This document shows positions 36,327 through 48,400 of a DNA stretch of 64,000 bases, in pieces. How positions within the stretch are numbered: position 1 is the stretch's first letter; every line of letters begins with the position of its first letter. Made by a program: the position numbers and the translations under genes. Under the pieces are notes generated by a model. It saw only the letters and a list, made by a program, of their open reading frames with translations, did no database searches and had not been told where the DNA came from. The stretch is from Cryptomeria japonica (lineage: Eukaryota; Streptophyta; Pinopsida; Cupressales; Cupressaceae), in contig NC_081412.1 of assembly GCF_030272615.1 (NCBI RefSeq), positions 665,130,981 through 665,194,980 on the forward strand. The letters are read 5' to 3'.

Positions 36327-38499
36327 ATACACCTATATGAGTACTAATGTTTTGTTTGCATTATAGATCCAAAGAAGATTCTTAGCTTGGCTTCAGATAG
36401 CTTGGTTTCACAAACATACATACAAAATCAAACGGTGGACATCACTGAATGCAAATGCTGGAAATGATGAAGCTCGCGCATGTGAAGCGAAGACAAAATC
36501 TGGTCGCCCCACCATACGGAACGTAACTACAAAACTTTAGACACTATTTTCTTCCTTTCCCGTGCCTTTTTGGTATAGTAGGTTCAACATGCTCGTTATA
36601 GGCTGCCCTCTAATTCAACTTTCCTTTTCGACCAGTCCTTTCCCAGCCTTGAGTCAATAAGTCTGTCATACACATTAATCTCATCCGAGTCTTGTGATCT
36701 GATAAGTCAGCCATACACTGTAATATCATCCGACTCTTGTGAACTTTATTAGCCTTGAGGCAATAAGTTATTCATACACCCCAATCTAATCTGAATCTTG
36801 TGAGATTTATTAGTCTGTACGCAGACGTGTGATTTTATTCATTGAATTTGGAAGAGGAAAAAAAGCCCGTTACCATTTAGACCGGCCCTTTTGCCAGTCT
36901 TGAGTGAATAAGTCAGTCATAAACCCTAATCTCATCTCAGTCTTCTGAACTTTATTAGTCTCTACGCTGACATGCGATTTGGTCCATTGAATTTGGCATG
37001 AAGGCAAGAGAGACATGAGCCCGTTATAATTTGTCAACCGAAATTAATTCAGCCGTAGCTAGGTAGTACTGTATATGTGGGCGTGACCGAGGAAGACGAC
37101 AGCAACGACGTCGACTGGTAGTAGATTGATAGGCTTCAACAATAGTTACTTTTAAAAAAGCAATAATTTATATAGAATATAAGTGTCACCTGTAATATCA
37201 GTTAATCAAAATTAAATGTTAAATTGTTTATTTTTCATTGTGGTTTCTTAATAATTATTTGTTTATTTTATTTAAATTTTATACCTACTATTATTCTTTT
37301 GTATTAGTATTGTGTTTATTTGTAGTAATTTTGAGTTCAAAAGGAGCTTCTAAGATTAGAAGGGAATTTATGCATTGCCTTTGGATCTGCATGTTAAACC
37401 ATTAGACTTTTGTATAAGGAATCAATGCTAAGCTACTAAGTAAATAATCTTATAAACTTAATGTATATTTGCATGGAAATATAGTGCTTTGAATTGTTGC
37501 AACACACAGCAATTGATCATCTTGGATTAAGGCTCCAAGTGCAATGCATTTGTTATAGGTTCATATTATGGACTCTTTGATTGCACCTTAAGTGACATAG
37601 GATTCATGTTACAAAGCTCATTACTTCTTTCCAAAAATTGATACACGAATTCCTTAGTGCTTCATGCATTGACAAGGATCTCAATGTAGGTTGACATGTA
37701 GGTATGGTAAATACCATATAATACATAATTATTTATAACAAAAAAAAAATTACTTTAAAGATTTTCTTAATTTTACATTTGAAATTAGTATTGATATGCT
37801 TTTGTGGTGGTAGAAATTGGATCTTCTTTTGTAATAACATAAAATGTTCGTTATTGTTTTCACAAACATGTATTGGAACAACTATATTCTATCAAGATAT
37901 ACATGATTGCATGCATTATAAATTATTGATGTAAACCTACTCTTAGGCAAGCAATGGGCATGAAAGTACATCCAATTTGTTCATATAATGAAAATATCCC
38001 TCTTATTGCAATTTGCACATTTTTTTATTTCTTTGGTTTAACATTATTAAAATCCATGCAACATAGAGTGTGTAGTATAGGAAGAGAGAGATAGAGAGAT
38101 AGAGAGGGGTGGGGGACATAAGGGCGGGTGAGAGGGATCTGAAAGAGAAATGTGAGATTAACCAAGAGTCTATGGTTGAATGTGAGTATTGAGTTTCAAG
38201 AAAAAAATTACTAAAAATAGACACAAAATGCAAATAATGGGAATCAATTCATTAGCTTAGGACAAGTTCAAATATATAATGTATAGGTACGAGAGATATC
38301 CACCACATAAGAAAGTGGCCTACAACTCCATGCAATTACTAAGACACCTAAACAACCTTATCCCTATCAAATAGCATCCACAAAAGAAAGCTTATCTAGG
38401 AGAATGTTCAATAATAAAATATTCGACACTAACACCCCCATCAGCATAGCTTGATGGATAGAAAGATATATAGGTCTTTGCAACAAGCCTTATCAAGTA
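36327..38499. other. Intergenic DNA with degenerate short tandem repeats
   Basis: No gene recognised. 36640-36965 contains about four degenerate units of 50-63 bases sharing aataagtc, catacac, aatctcatc and gaactttattag. The phrase ending cattgaatttgg also occurs twice (about 36838-36850 and 36975-36990), suggesting a larger old duplication. The rest is AT-rich. Confidence 0.6.
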
Positions 38500-39369
38500 C
38501 TCAATTATAAAGAAAAATCTTGTAAGTGGGAAACCAAAAATAGATAAATTAAGATTGAGTTGTACAACATATAGAAATATTTTCATTCTATTGAACATAT
38601 TAAATCATATTATAAGGTATACTTAATATAAAGAGATTCTTCCTTTTTTTCCCATCTTATCAATATTTTTTCCTCTGTATTTATGACTTATTTTTCATAA
38701 AAATTACCAAAATAATTCTTTTATAATGTTAAATTTTAGCTATAATTTTTTTGCTTCTACCATATTCTCAATTATAAATCTTACACATATGTTCTCTTAG
38801 AGATTCACCATGATTTTCAGTTTCCATTGGTCCAATGAATAGGTATATTAATACCAAATCTGTAAGGTCACTTTTCTGCAAGACTAAATTAATTATTCAC
38901 AACAGAACTAATAGATTAAATGTTAATGTTCATGCACCAAATTACAATATTATTTGATATATTCTATTGTTCATCAACAAATAATGTAGATCTTGATGTT
39001 ATATGCCAACATATTAAAATAGACACATTGTAAATATGCAACATTATATTTATACACTTTGATGGGTGTCTTTTTCTATTTTCAATAATTTGATTACTAA
39101 ATATCTCTCATGAATTGCAAATTGAACAAATACCATTATGTTTAATGTCATTGTTAAATAAATAATACTAGAAATTCAATATCTTCTTCAATGATGAGAC
39201 TAAATAGAAAATATAAATAAAAAGAAAGCATAGATCACTAAATATTTGAAGTACTCATTATAATCTATATTAATGAAAATATATAGTTAAATAAACATGG
39301 GAAATTAGTATTCATACTACAACAAATAAATTGTTATTCATTTGTTATTGACTTAATAATGCCTTTAAT
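38500..39369 (+). other. Repeat shared with 24080-24800, then AT-rich DNA
   Basis: Holds the second copy of the dispersed repeat described at 24080-24800 (to about 39130). No gene seen. It ends where LINE reverse-transcriptase coding sequence begins. Confidence 0.55.
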
Positions 39370-40101
39370 TTGTTTTCTATCACTCATTAAAGGACCTTTT
39401 GACTATCATCAGTCCCAATGATCTTAAGTCCATGGAAAGGACCTTCTCAAAGGAGGTTAAAGTGGTGATCTTTTCCTTTGGCCCCTTCCAAGCCCCCTGC
39501 TTGAATGGGTTTCCCCTTTTCCTTTTCTAGGAATTTTGGTAAATGTTTGGACCAGATATTACTCTGGCAACTAGGTAATTATCATCTTCAACCAAGATTC
39601 TCAAGGATATCAATAAAACCTTTATTGTCCTCATTTCCAAAAAATAAGTTGTCAAAAGGATGTCTAATTTGAAGTCTATAGCCTCTACAATACCCTATAC
39701 AAAATCTTCTCCAAACCTATTGTTAATAGGATCAAACCTTTTTTCAACACTTTAATCCATTATAATCTAAAAGGTTTTATCCTTGGGCATCAAATTGTTG
39801 ATGGGGTGCATGAGTTTCATGAGATGTTACACTCAATGGATAATAATAGCAAATAAGGTATGCTCCTCAAACTGGATATCTTTAAAGCTTATGATACGAT
39901 CACATGGCCTTTTCTTTCAATGGTTTTGAGAAAAAATTTCTTTATTGGTAAGATCTTGAGTGCTATTGAAGCTTATGCCAAACACCAACGTTCTCAGTTT
40001 TAATCAAAGGATTACTTCAATTCTACTAGCGGATTGAGATAGGGGGATCCACTATCCTCGTACCCCTTCATTCTTATGGTTGAGGCTTTGGAGAATAGTT
40101 T
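39370..40101 (+). pseudogene. LINE ORF2, N-terminal part of RT (disrupted)
   Basis: Blocks in order: FQAPCLNGFP near 39490, TFIVLISKK near 39620, FILGHQIVDGV near 39777, LKLDIFKAYDT near 39863 and GDPLSSYPFILMVEAL near 40045. These are standard plant LINE RT blocks, with stops and frameshifts between. Coding homology stops at the copia LTR and resumes at 44157. Confidence 0.85.
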
Positions 40102-40875
40102 TGTTGGCATTTGCATGAAGATTGCATTAATGATATGTTATGTTGTCATTGATGTCAATTAACCGGTAATGATATTGTTGATATTGTTGTAATGATGTTT
40201 TATAACCAGTAGGAAGAATTGTTTTGTAACCGGTAGGTTAATTTGTGGAGTAACCCGATATTGCTATGTATTGGAGAGTTGAACCTGTAAACCCTACCTG
40301 TTGATTTGATAGACCCTAACCGATTAATTTTTGTGAATTGGTAATATTGGTTTATGATCTGATGATGAGCGTTAATGATTATGACACGTATGATTATTGT
40401 ATGAAGAGAGTTTCAAAGTGATTTTGGCATGTTGGTGAAACAATTTTTGTCTAGAGAATGAGAAAGTATATTGCATGTAATGCAAAGAACGTGATGAGTT
40501 ACTGAGTTCGATGAAACGATGAACAAGGAGCGATCGAGGTTTTCTTTATTGATGTGCAGAAATTGCTATGTAATCCAACGATCATACTTGAACTGGTTTG
40601 TTTGTAGTCTCTATGAGAATTAGGTTTTTATTGTTTTACTGACCTAATTGATTTGTTTTTAAGGTCAATGAATTGTTTAGCTTCAGAGTTGGCAAAGTTT
40701 TAGTTAAGTGTGTGTTTTTTGAACCAGATGATGTATCTGCAGTTTAAGTAAAGGCAGATAGGAGCATGAAAAGGATCTGAACAAGCAAGTGTAGTGCTAT
40801 TCAAACAGATCAGTAAACTCCTATCATTTTCTAGCTCCCTTAACTGGGTAAGCTCTAACAAGCTTGGTGCTATTC
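40102..40875 (+). repeat. Truncated 5' LTR of the deleted copia element
   Basis: Matches 42820-43572, the first ~750 bases of the 3' LTR, including ccggtaatgatattgttgat-type landmarks. The remaining ~580 bases of LTR are missing. Confidence 0.88.
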
Positions 40876-42492
40876 TCTTCGATTATTGGAGATAAGAATG
40901 CTGGAGTACTAACCAAAAGAAGAATCAGAGAAAATTCCTATATGATCTCCACTATTGAACCAAGAACTGCTAAGGAAGGATTTGGTGATGATCATTGGGT
41001 GAAAGCTATGGAGGAGGAACTAGATCAAATTGAGAACAACAACACATAGACCCTAGTACCACAAGCAATAAATAAAAATGTGATCGGTACTAAGTGGATA
41101 TTCAAGAATAAGTTAAATGAAGATGGTGTTGTAGTTCACAACAAAACTAGGTTGGTTTGCAAAGGTTACGCACAAGAGGAAGGAGAAGATTATGGTGAGA
41201 CTTTTGCACCGGTGGCAAGACTAGAAGGTGTTAGAACTTTACTTGCATTTGCAGCACAGATGAAATTCAAGGTATACTAGATGGATGTTAAGTCATCATT
41301 TTTGAATGGGATACTGGAAGAAGAAGTATACATTGAGCAGCCAGATGGTTATGCTTTGACTGATGAGAAAGACATGGTATGTAGATTGCATAAGGCTTTA
41401 TATGGATTAAAGAAGGCACTGAGAGCATGGTATGAAAGGCTTCATACACATTTGATGAAGATAGGTTTTCTGAGAACCAATGAAGATAACAACATATATC
41501 TCAAATTTGAAAGAGATAAAATACTTGTCAGTGAAGTATTTGTAGATGATATCATATTTGGAGGTAATGATGACATGAGGAATGGTTTTGTAGATGAAAT
41601 GAAAAATAAGTTTGAAATGTCTCTAGTGGGAGAAATAAAAAAATTCATAGGCTTGCAAATACAACAAATGAAGAATGGTATTTTCATCACACAGTCTAAG
41701 TATGTGAAAGAGATTTTAATGACATTTGGTATGAGTGACTGTAAACTAGTTGGGACACCAATTATTACATTTTGTAAGTTGTCTAAGGAAGATGAATCCG
41801 CATTTGTTGATGAGAAGTAAAAGAGGTTAATGATTGGAAAATTACACTATGTTGTTCATAGTAGATCGGACATAGCTCATGCAGTTGGGCTAGTTGCTAG
41901 ATTCCAGAAGAATCCTAAGGAAACACATTTGATAGAAACCAAGAGGATTTTTAGATATTTAAAAGGTACTATTGATTGTGGATTATGATATCCATATGGA
42001 GGAAACTTTGACTTGAAGGTGTTCACAGATGCAGATTGGGCAGGAAATGTTGATGACCGAAAAAGCACAACCAATGTAGTATTTTTTCTTTGAGGAAGAC
42101 TTGTGTTATGGACTAGTAAGAAGCAGAGTTGTACATCACAATCTACTACTAAAGCTGAGTATGTTGTAGCTTACATTAATTGTACCCAGGCTATCTGGAT
42201 GAGGCACATTTTGGAAGGTTTTAAGATGAAGATTTAAGAACCTGTAAAGATCTTATGTGATAATAAAATTTCCATAAATATTTCCAAGAACCTTGTTTTG
42301 CATGCACGAACCAAGCATATTGAATTGAAGTATCATTTCTTAAAGGAAAAAGTGTAGAGTAAAGATGTGATCTTGGAGCATGTTTCTACCAAGGAGCAGC
42401 TTGCAGATATCTCTACTAAACCTCTGCCTAAGACTACTTTTGAGTATCTTAGAAGTCAGCTAGGGGTTGTATCCCTTCATGAGGTCAGTTGA
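40876..42492 (+). pseudogene. pol: copia reverse transcriptase and RNase H (few lesions)
   Basis: Reads nearly through in one frame with only stop substitutions. RT: KWIFKNKLNEDG near 41092, MDVKSSFLNG near 41281, the catalytic FVDDIIFGG at about 41539-41565, and FIGLQIQQ near 41645. RNase H: FTDADWAGN near 42020, TKAEYVVAY near 42150, LCDNKISI near 42250, the KHIELKYHF block near 42315, ending LRSQLGVVSLHEVS and TGA at 42490-42492. In-frame stops are near 41050, 41278, 41818, 41986, 42093, 42236 and 42354. Protease, gag and integrase are absent. The frame is better kept than in the other elements here, suggesting a younger insertion. Confidence 0.9.
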
Positions 42493-42805
42493 GCATGATG
42501 TAGATTACATCAGTCCCGGAGCTACTTGCAAAATTTTACAGCAGGATTGGTGTAGAAGTGGAGTTATTCCACAGGGGGAGCATCAAGTTGTATGTTGTTG
42601 ATGTTGATAAGTGAAATTTGACATTGTATGTTTTACTTTCAATTTGGCATTCTTGTCAAAGGGGGAGAAGAACTAGGTGATTTGTATGATTGATAGAGAG
42701 ACAGAAGAGAGGTTGAAGACAAGGTGAATACTTGGTAATGTAAACCAGGATTCCTATTCACAATCACAACAATCAATGGTATTGATATTTGTATTGCCAT
42801 CAATG

Positions 42806-42819
42806 CCAAAGGGGGAGAT
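42806..42819 (+). promoter_or_regulatory. Polypurine tract of the deleted copia element
   Basis: The purine run aaagggggaga ends next to the TGTTGGCAT of the 3' LTR. A similar aaagggggaga run occurs about 150 bases upstream (near 42658), as in some copia families. Confidence 0.85.
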
Positions 42820-44156
42820 TGTTGGCATTTGCATGAAGATTGCATTAATGATATGTTACGTTGTCATTGATGTCAATTAACCAGTAATGATATTGTTGAT
42901 ATTATTGTAATCATGTTTTGTAATTAGTAGGAAAAATTGTTTTATAACCGGTAGGCTAATTTGTGGAGTAAACTGTTATTGCTATGTATTGGAGAGTTGA
43001 ACCGGTAAACCCTAATGGATTAAGTTTTGGTGAATTGGTTATATTGGTTTATGATCTGATGATGAGCTGTAATGATTATGACACATATGATTATTGTATG
43101 AAGAGAGTTTCAAAATGATTTTGGCGTGTTGGTGAAATGATTTTTTTCTAGGGAATGAGTAAGTATATTGCATGTAATGCAAAGCGTGTGATGAGTTACT
43201 AAGTTCGATGAAGCGGCGATCAAGGAGCAATTGAGGTTTTCTTGATTGATGCGCAGATCTTTCTATGTAATCCAACGGTCATACTTGAACCGATTTATTT
43301 GTAGTATCTATGAGAATTAGGTTTTTGTTGTGTTATCGACCTAATTAATTTGTTTTTAAGGTCGATGAATTGTTTAGTTTTAGAGTTGGCAAAGTTTTAG
43401 TTGAGTGTGTGGTTGCCAAACCGGATGATGTATCTTCAGTGTGAGTAAAGGCAAATAGGAGCATGAAAAGGATCTGAACAAGCAAGTGGAGTGCTATTCA
43501 AACATATCATCAAACTCTTGTTGTTTTCTAGCTCCCTTAACCGAGTAAGCTCTAACAAGCTTGGTGCTATTCAAATCCTCTAACCAGGTGATCCATTATC
43601 TTGGATTTCAAATCCTCTACCAAGGTTACTCCTTACGGGGTATTGCTTCTAACAAGGCATTATAGTCAATCTCTTAACTAGGTGGTCCCTAACAGGATTT
43701 GTTCTTAATAGGAATTTTGTAAAGCTTTAATAGACTAGGCTCCTAACAGGGAGAACTTCAGAAGAGTTCAAATAGTTATCTTTTGAGTCTCATCTCACCG
43801 TGGTTTTTCCAATTTGGGTTTCCACGTCAAAAATATTGTGTCAAGTGGTGAATGTTTTTTTGGTTATATTCTTATGGTTGATTTGGTTAACTACTTAATT
43901 CACTTTGATATATCATGATAACCGGAAGCATTGTGAAATGAATTTTTACTGACATATGTAAAAGCATTTGGATATTTATGACTTTGAAGTTGTTTACTGT
44001 TAATTTGTTGTAACAGTCAACCGGTTTATCTTGAAGGTTTTTATCTTAACAGTGATATTGGATAAATAGTTCTAAGTCTACTTTGAGAGATTGATTTTGA
44101 GACTAGTGAGTTTGTATTAGTTTTTATATCTAGTGATTCACCCTTCCCTCTCAACA
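42820..44156 (+). repeat. 3' LTR of the deleted copia element (1.34 kb)
   Basis: Starts TGTTGGCAT and ends CTCAACA. 43590-43770 contains several scattered copies of a short ctaacagg/ctaaccagg-type word, a degenerate internal repeat. Matches the truncated left LTR for its first ~750 bases. Confidence 0.88.
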
Positions 44157-46400
44157 GTTAACTAGATTCTTATTCTTTCATCATACCATCAAGTTTTAGG
44201 CTAGTTCTCCAAAATAGTGTTATACCTTCCTCGGCCCCCTTTGAGCTTTTTCACCAAAAATTTGTGGATGACACCATTCTTTTGGGATAGGCATCCATTG
44301 TTGAAGCTAAGTTTTAGAGGACCATCCTCACTAATTATATAAAAAATCCTTGTCAAAAACTCAATATGGAAAAAAACACTCTTTACTTTATGAATGCTGA
44401 TCAATCTCTCCAAAACAAGATCGGTGATATCCTTAATTGTAACATTTATCTCCTTCCATCTACATATCTAGGCCTCCCCCTCACTACTAGCAAGGTGGAT
44501 AATTTAGGTTGGATGAGACTGTTGGAAAAAAAATAGAGAAAGTTGGTTGGATGGAAAAGTGCAGTCCTTTGAAATGTTGGTAAGCTCCATGCTTCCCTAT
44601 AGAGTCCCTTGGTTTACCTTCTCTCCCTATTTCACATCCTGATCTCCTGGGTTAAGAAATTAGATCAAATTCAAAGGAGATTCCTTTGGGTTGGAGTGGA
44701 ACAAAGAAATAGAATATCCCTTGTCAATTGGGAAAAAGTTCTCTATATGAAACTTGCTGACGAGTTGAGTATTAGAGGTTCTAGACCCCTCATTGAAGTG
44801 TTGTTTGCTAAGATTGGCTAGAGACTCTTATCTCAAGATGCAAAGTGGACCTCGATTGTAGAAAATAAGTATTTGAAAGGGAGAGATTTGAATTTTTTGG
44901 ATTCGAATATTGTGACTAGAGGATCTCATATAGATAGAACAATCTTCTAAAGACCCATGAATTTATCTCTAAAAGCTCAATCTAACAACTTGGTAATGGT
45001 CAAAACATTCAGTTCTGGAAAGAACCATGGATCTCACCCATTCCCCTCAAATTTCATCCTATTTGTGCAACGGTCAAAGATGATCTATCTACCAATCTTG
45101 GGACCCGTCTCTATTACTATTGGATTCCCCTCTCATCTCTCTCAGAGTGTAAATTCAAAGCCCTTTCAACATTCCTCAGTTGAAAAGGTATGTTGTGGAA
45201 TAACTCCTCAAAATCCTCCATATGATTAGATTTTATAGGAGAGATGAATATGATGTTTGGTTTGGTGTCCTTTGAAGGATGATGATTTCATGGTTAAATA
45301 TGGCTTTGCATTCACCTTACCCTCTCCAGTGCCCCTCTTCAAGTGGGACTTTATTTAGAGAACAAATACTATGCCTAAAGTTTGTTTCTTCTCATGGACT
45401 ATTTTTCATGGTAGAATCTTAAGTATGTATGACCTCAAGAAGCGTGGCTTCTAGTTGGCCAATAGATGTATTCTTTGTGAAAATGAGGGGGAAAGTATTG
45501 AAAATCTTCTATTCCATTGTCTCTTCTCCTAGAATGTTAGATAAAAGATTATTGGCATGTTTTTTCTATACTAGACCTTTGGAATAAGGATAATCTTTTG
45601 GATGAGTTTATGGCTTCCTATCATCCCCTATTTCTTGAGCTATAGAGGCAGTATTTCTTTCATACTATATGGTGTTTGTGGAAAGAGAGGAATAATAGAA
45701 TCCTTAGTGAAAGAAGGTGTGGATGGGAGGATCTATTCAACATAATTATATTTCTAATGTTAAGGAGAATATGACTTAGTTTGTGAAATAGAAATATTCT
45801 CAACCCCCGCTTCCCCTAGATTGAGCGATCACTAGATCTTGGGATTTGGAGTCAACCATGTCAGGATTTTCTACCCCTCCTATTGGATTTCATAATCTGA
45901 TTAAATAGACCCTCCTCGATAACAGTTGGCTAAAGTTGAATTTTGACAGGACTTCCTGTGATAACTCGGGTTAGGCAAGAGGGGGTGGTGTGATCAAAGA
46001 CTCATGTGGTTGCTTAATCCTTACCTATGTAGTGAACCTTGGTGTCCAAACTTCCAAAATGGTGGAAGTGGCCTCAACATTTCATGGGTTAGTTTCTATT
46101 AGGGGAAAGGGTCTAAGATGAATCATTGTTGAAGGTGATTCTTGCAATATAATTGTGATGCTCAATGAGGTGGCTAAACCAAACTAGAAGACTACTTCTC
46201 TCATCACCAAGTGTTGTGCTCTCCTTCCTACTTCCAATAAAGTTATATTTTTCCATATGTGGTGTGAGGGCTATTGTGTGGTGGATAAGCGAGCAAGTCT
46301 TTGCAATGGTTATCAATTTAAAAATATCGTCTCACCTGCATGAAATCATGATTGTGTCTCATGCCATGATCTTGAATGAATTAACTATTAATGATGAATA
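44157..46400 (+). pseudogene. LINE ORF2, C-terminal RT, zinc finger and RNase H (disrupted)
   Basis: Resumes the RT broken at 40101. The catalytic block FVDDTILLG is at about 44260-44290, then STYLGLPLTTS near 44460, LDQIQRRFLWVG near 44660. The zf-RVT-type block is near 45375-45530: VCFFSWTIFHGRI, then CILCENEGESIENLLFHC with its Cys and His spacing. A type-I RNase H tail follows at 45930-46330 (LNFDRTSCDN, GGGVIKDSCG, IVEGDSCNI). Stops and frameshifts occur throughout. A functional protein would nick-prime and copy LINE RNA; this one is dead. Confidence 0.85.
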
Positions 46401-46559
46401 ATCTCAAGATTACCATTTTGGTACTTTCTATTCTTACCTTCTCCTTTCCTTGCTGGATAAGGCAACATGACTTAATATTGTTGGTACCTATCATTGTATA
46501 TATTAGACCTGTTGCTTTTTCAATCTAGTTTTTGGTTTACCAAAGATGGGAGATGATTT

Positions 46560-48100
46560 GAACTAGGTATAACTTGATGAGTGCACTAAATTTAAAAACA
46601 ATGTGGAGCTCTCAAGTAAGGTGAATCAAGGAAATTTGGATTCCTATGTGGAGGGGATGATCGACCATGATCCCAAACTTTCTATGGCTTTCTTACAAGA
46701 CTGGGATATTGGCACTGTTAAAATTGGGAGTGTTGCCTTTGTGGATTTTCAAGAGACCATTGAAAAAGTGACTATATTGGCCCTTGATAGCATCACCCTT
46801 CCTAAAAATCCCAAGGGTAGTTACAAGGAAGATTTCAATCATTTTCTTGAACCTAGAGAAGGGGTTTCTAGGATCGAAAGCACCTTCAATAGGGAAGAGC
46901 TTCCTGGTATTTAGAAGGAGGCAACCCTTATTCTCATTAAGTACTTGACTCTCGATGAAAGGAAGAGGAAATTTCACCTTCAGATTTTCCCTATGTTGAA
47001 CTACCTTCACCACAGGGTAAGAATAAATTTTCCCTATTGGGTTTGTCCTCTTTGTTAAAATCTATTTATAAAGCTTGTGTTAAGAGTAAACCCCCTCTTC
47101 ATCAGGGTCTTAACCATAGGTTATATAATTTCTATTTGGTTCTAACCGCCTCTAGTGGGACCCCCATTATTGATATTGGATCCACTTATGACTCTAATCT
47201 TTATATCGATCTCATTGTCACCCCCTCCAATTTGATTTGAGTTAAAAACTTACCACAAGAAAGAACCCTACACGTATGGCCAAATTTAAAATGATTGCTA
47301 CCATTAAAAAGGACCATGATGTGAAAACCCAAACTGAGGTGCACTCGGATGTAGATTATTGAGGACTTGTGTTCTAATTCTATTTCATTTGATGAATATA
47401 ATTCCTCTGAAAAACATGGGCTTAGATTGATCCAATGCCACTAATGTTGACACTAATTCCAACCTTCCCCCAACAAACCCTCCTTCATATGCTGATACCA
47501 ATCCATCAAGCTTGATTATGATCCTCACTAATATTGTGAAAGACTTGCATGATTCAATGTGAAAATGCAAGATGACTTGTGGAAGTGGCTATTAGGGTAT
47601 ATGAATGTCACCATCAAGAAAATTAATCAATTGGAGGTGTGAGCTAAGGCTAAAGATAGGGCTAATACCTGGTTGCATGATTTAGATGAAGATAGAGTGT
47701 GGATATTTACAAATGATCTTGTTGGCTACATGGGGCAGCAGGATAAGGTGAATGGGAGTATTGATGATATGGACACCAAGATTAAGATGGTTGGGACCAA
47801 AAATCGACAAGGAAAAAAATAAGAGAATCGATGTGGCCCTCAAGAAAAAAATTGAGGAGGATAATCTTGGTTGCAAGAATGCAACCAATATGCATAATCC
47901 CTCCCTGCAGACTATCTAGACTATCCAAGTTGAAATGAGTAGAAAAAGGGATAAGAAACATAAATGCATAGAGGTGCTGAGTGTAGGTTCAGGCCTCATA
48001 GAGTCCTTGGTCAAAGCCACCCCTGATTCTTCCTTGGTGTTCTCTGCCTCTGGGATCAATTCTTGCAAAACATTATCTCAAATAAAGTGTTAAGTTTGTT
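46560..48100 (+). pseudogene. Degenerate ORF downstream of LINE RNase H, function unknown
   Basis: The open piece 46603-46914 reads KVNQGNLDSYVEGMI, then IGSVAFVDFQETIEKVTILAL, then REELPGI and a stop. The frame continues past it with KYLTLDERKRKFHLQIF and LNYLHHRVRINFPYW to about 47040, and further decayed coding-like sequence with a Pro/Asn-rich part reaches about 48100. The pattern (a folded N-domain, then a variable low-complexity and coiled-coil-like part) recalls proteins carried by plant mobile elements, but I do not recognise a family with certainty. It may belong to the LINE or to a separate, older element. Confidence 0.45.
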
Positions 48101-48400
48101 CCAATATGGGTAGGATAAAAATTCCCCCATGTAGTCGATCATTTCTTTCTGCCTTTAATGGGTGGCTGCTCTAGTTTTTGTGCTTGTCAGTCTCTATCTA
48201 TTTCTGCTAGTTTTCTAGTTTTGTTGTCGGCTTTTGGGTTTCCCACCTAGGTTTTTGCATTGTTTTAGTGGGGTATTTTTTGGTTGTTGTGCATCCCTCA
48301 TGCGCTCTGGGTGTCTTTATGTGGATATATAATGGTACGAGCCTATCTCACTTTTATTAATCAAAACATCCTAAATAATAATAATCAATTGAATCCTTTT

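Larger units (their letters stand above)
40102..44156 (+). mobile_element. Ty1/copia element with large internal deletion
   Basis: LTRs at 40102-40875 (truncated) and 42820-44156, both starting TGTTGGCAT; the outer right end is AACA. The left LTR stops after gcttggtgctattc and runs straight into RT coding sequence. So the last part of the LTR, the primer site, gag, protease and integrase were deleted in one event. The expected target duplication is unclear (agttt on the left, gttaa on the right). It sits inside LINE RT coding sequence. Confidence 0.87.
39370..48400 (+). mobile_element. L1-like LINE, 5' truncated and inactive, split by a copia element
   Basis: Reverse-transcriptase, zinc-finger and RNase H blocks of a plant L1-type LINE ORF2 continue on both sides of the copia insertion at 40102-44156. 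No endonuclease or ORF1 was found at the left end, so the element is 5' truncated, as LINE copies often are. The right part (46400-48400) contains a further degenerate ORF and ends with a 3'-UTR-like stretch in which cttttattaatcaaaac is followed by A-rich DNA. The right limit is uncertain because another retroelement tail follows. Confidence 0.75.

Noticed and set aside
38003-38233. Minus-strand frame over a GA-rich stretch near 38085-38110
   Set aside because: Translation reflects simple sequence; no support.
40097-44161. A perfect target duplication around the deleted copia element
   Set aside because: The left flank reads agttt and the right gttaa next to the LTR ends; only a partial match, so no TSD is claimed.
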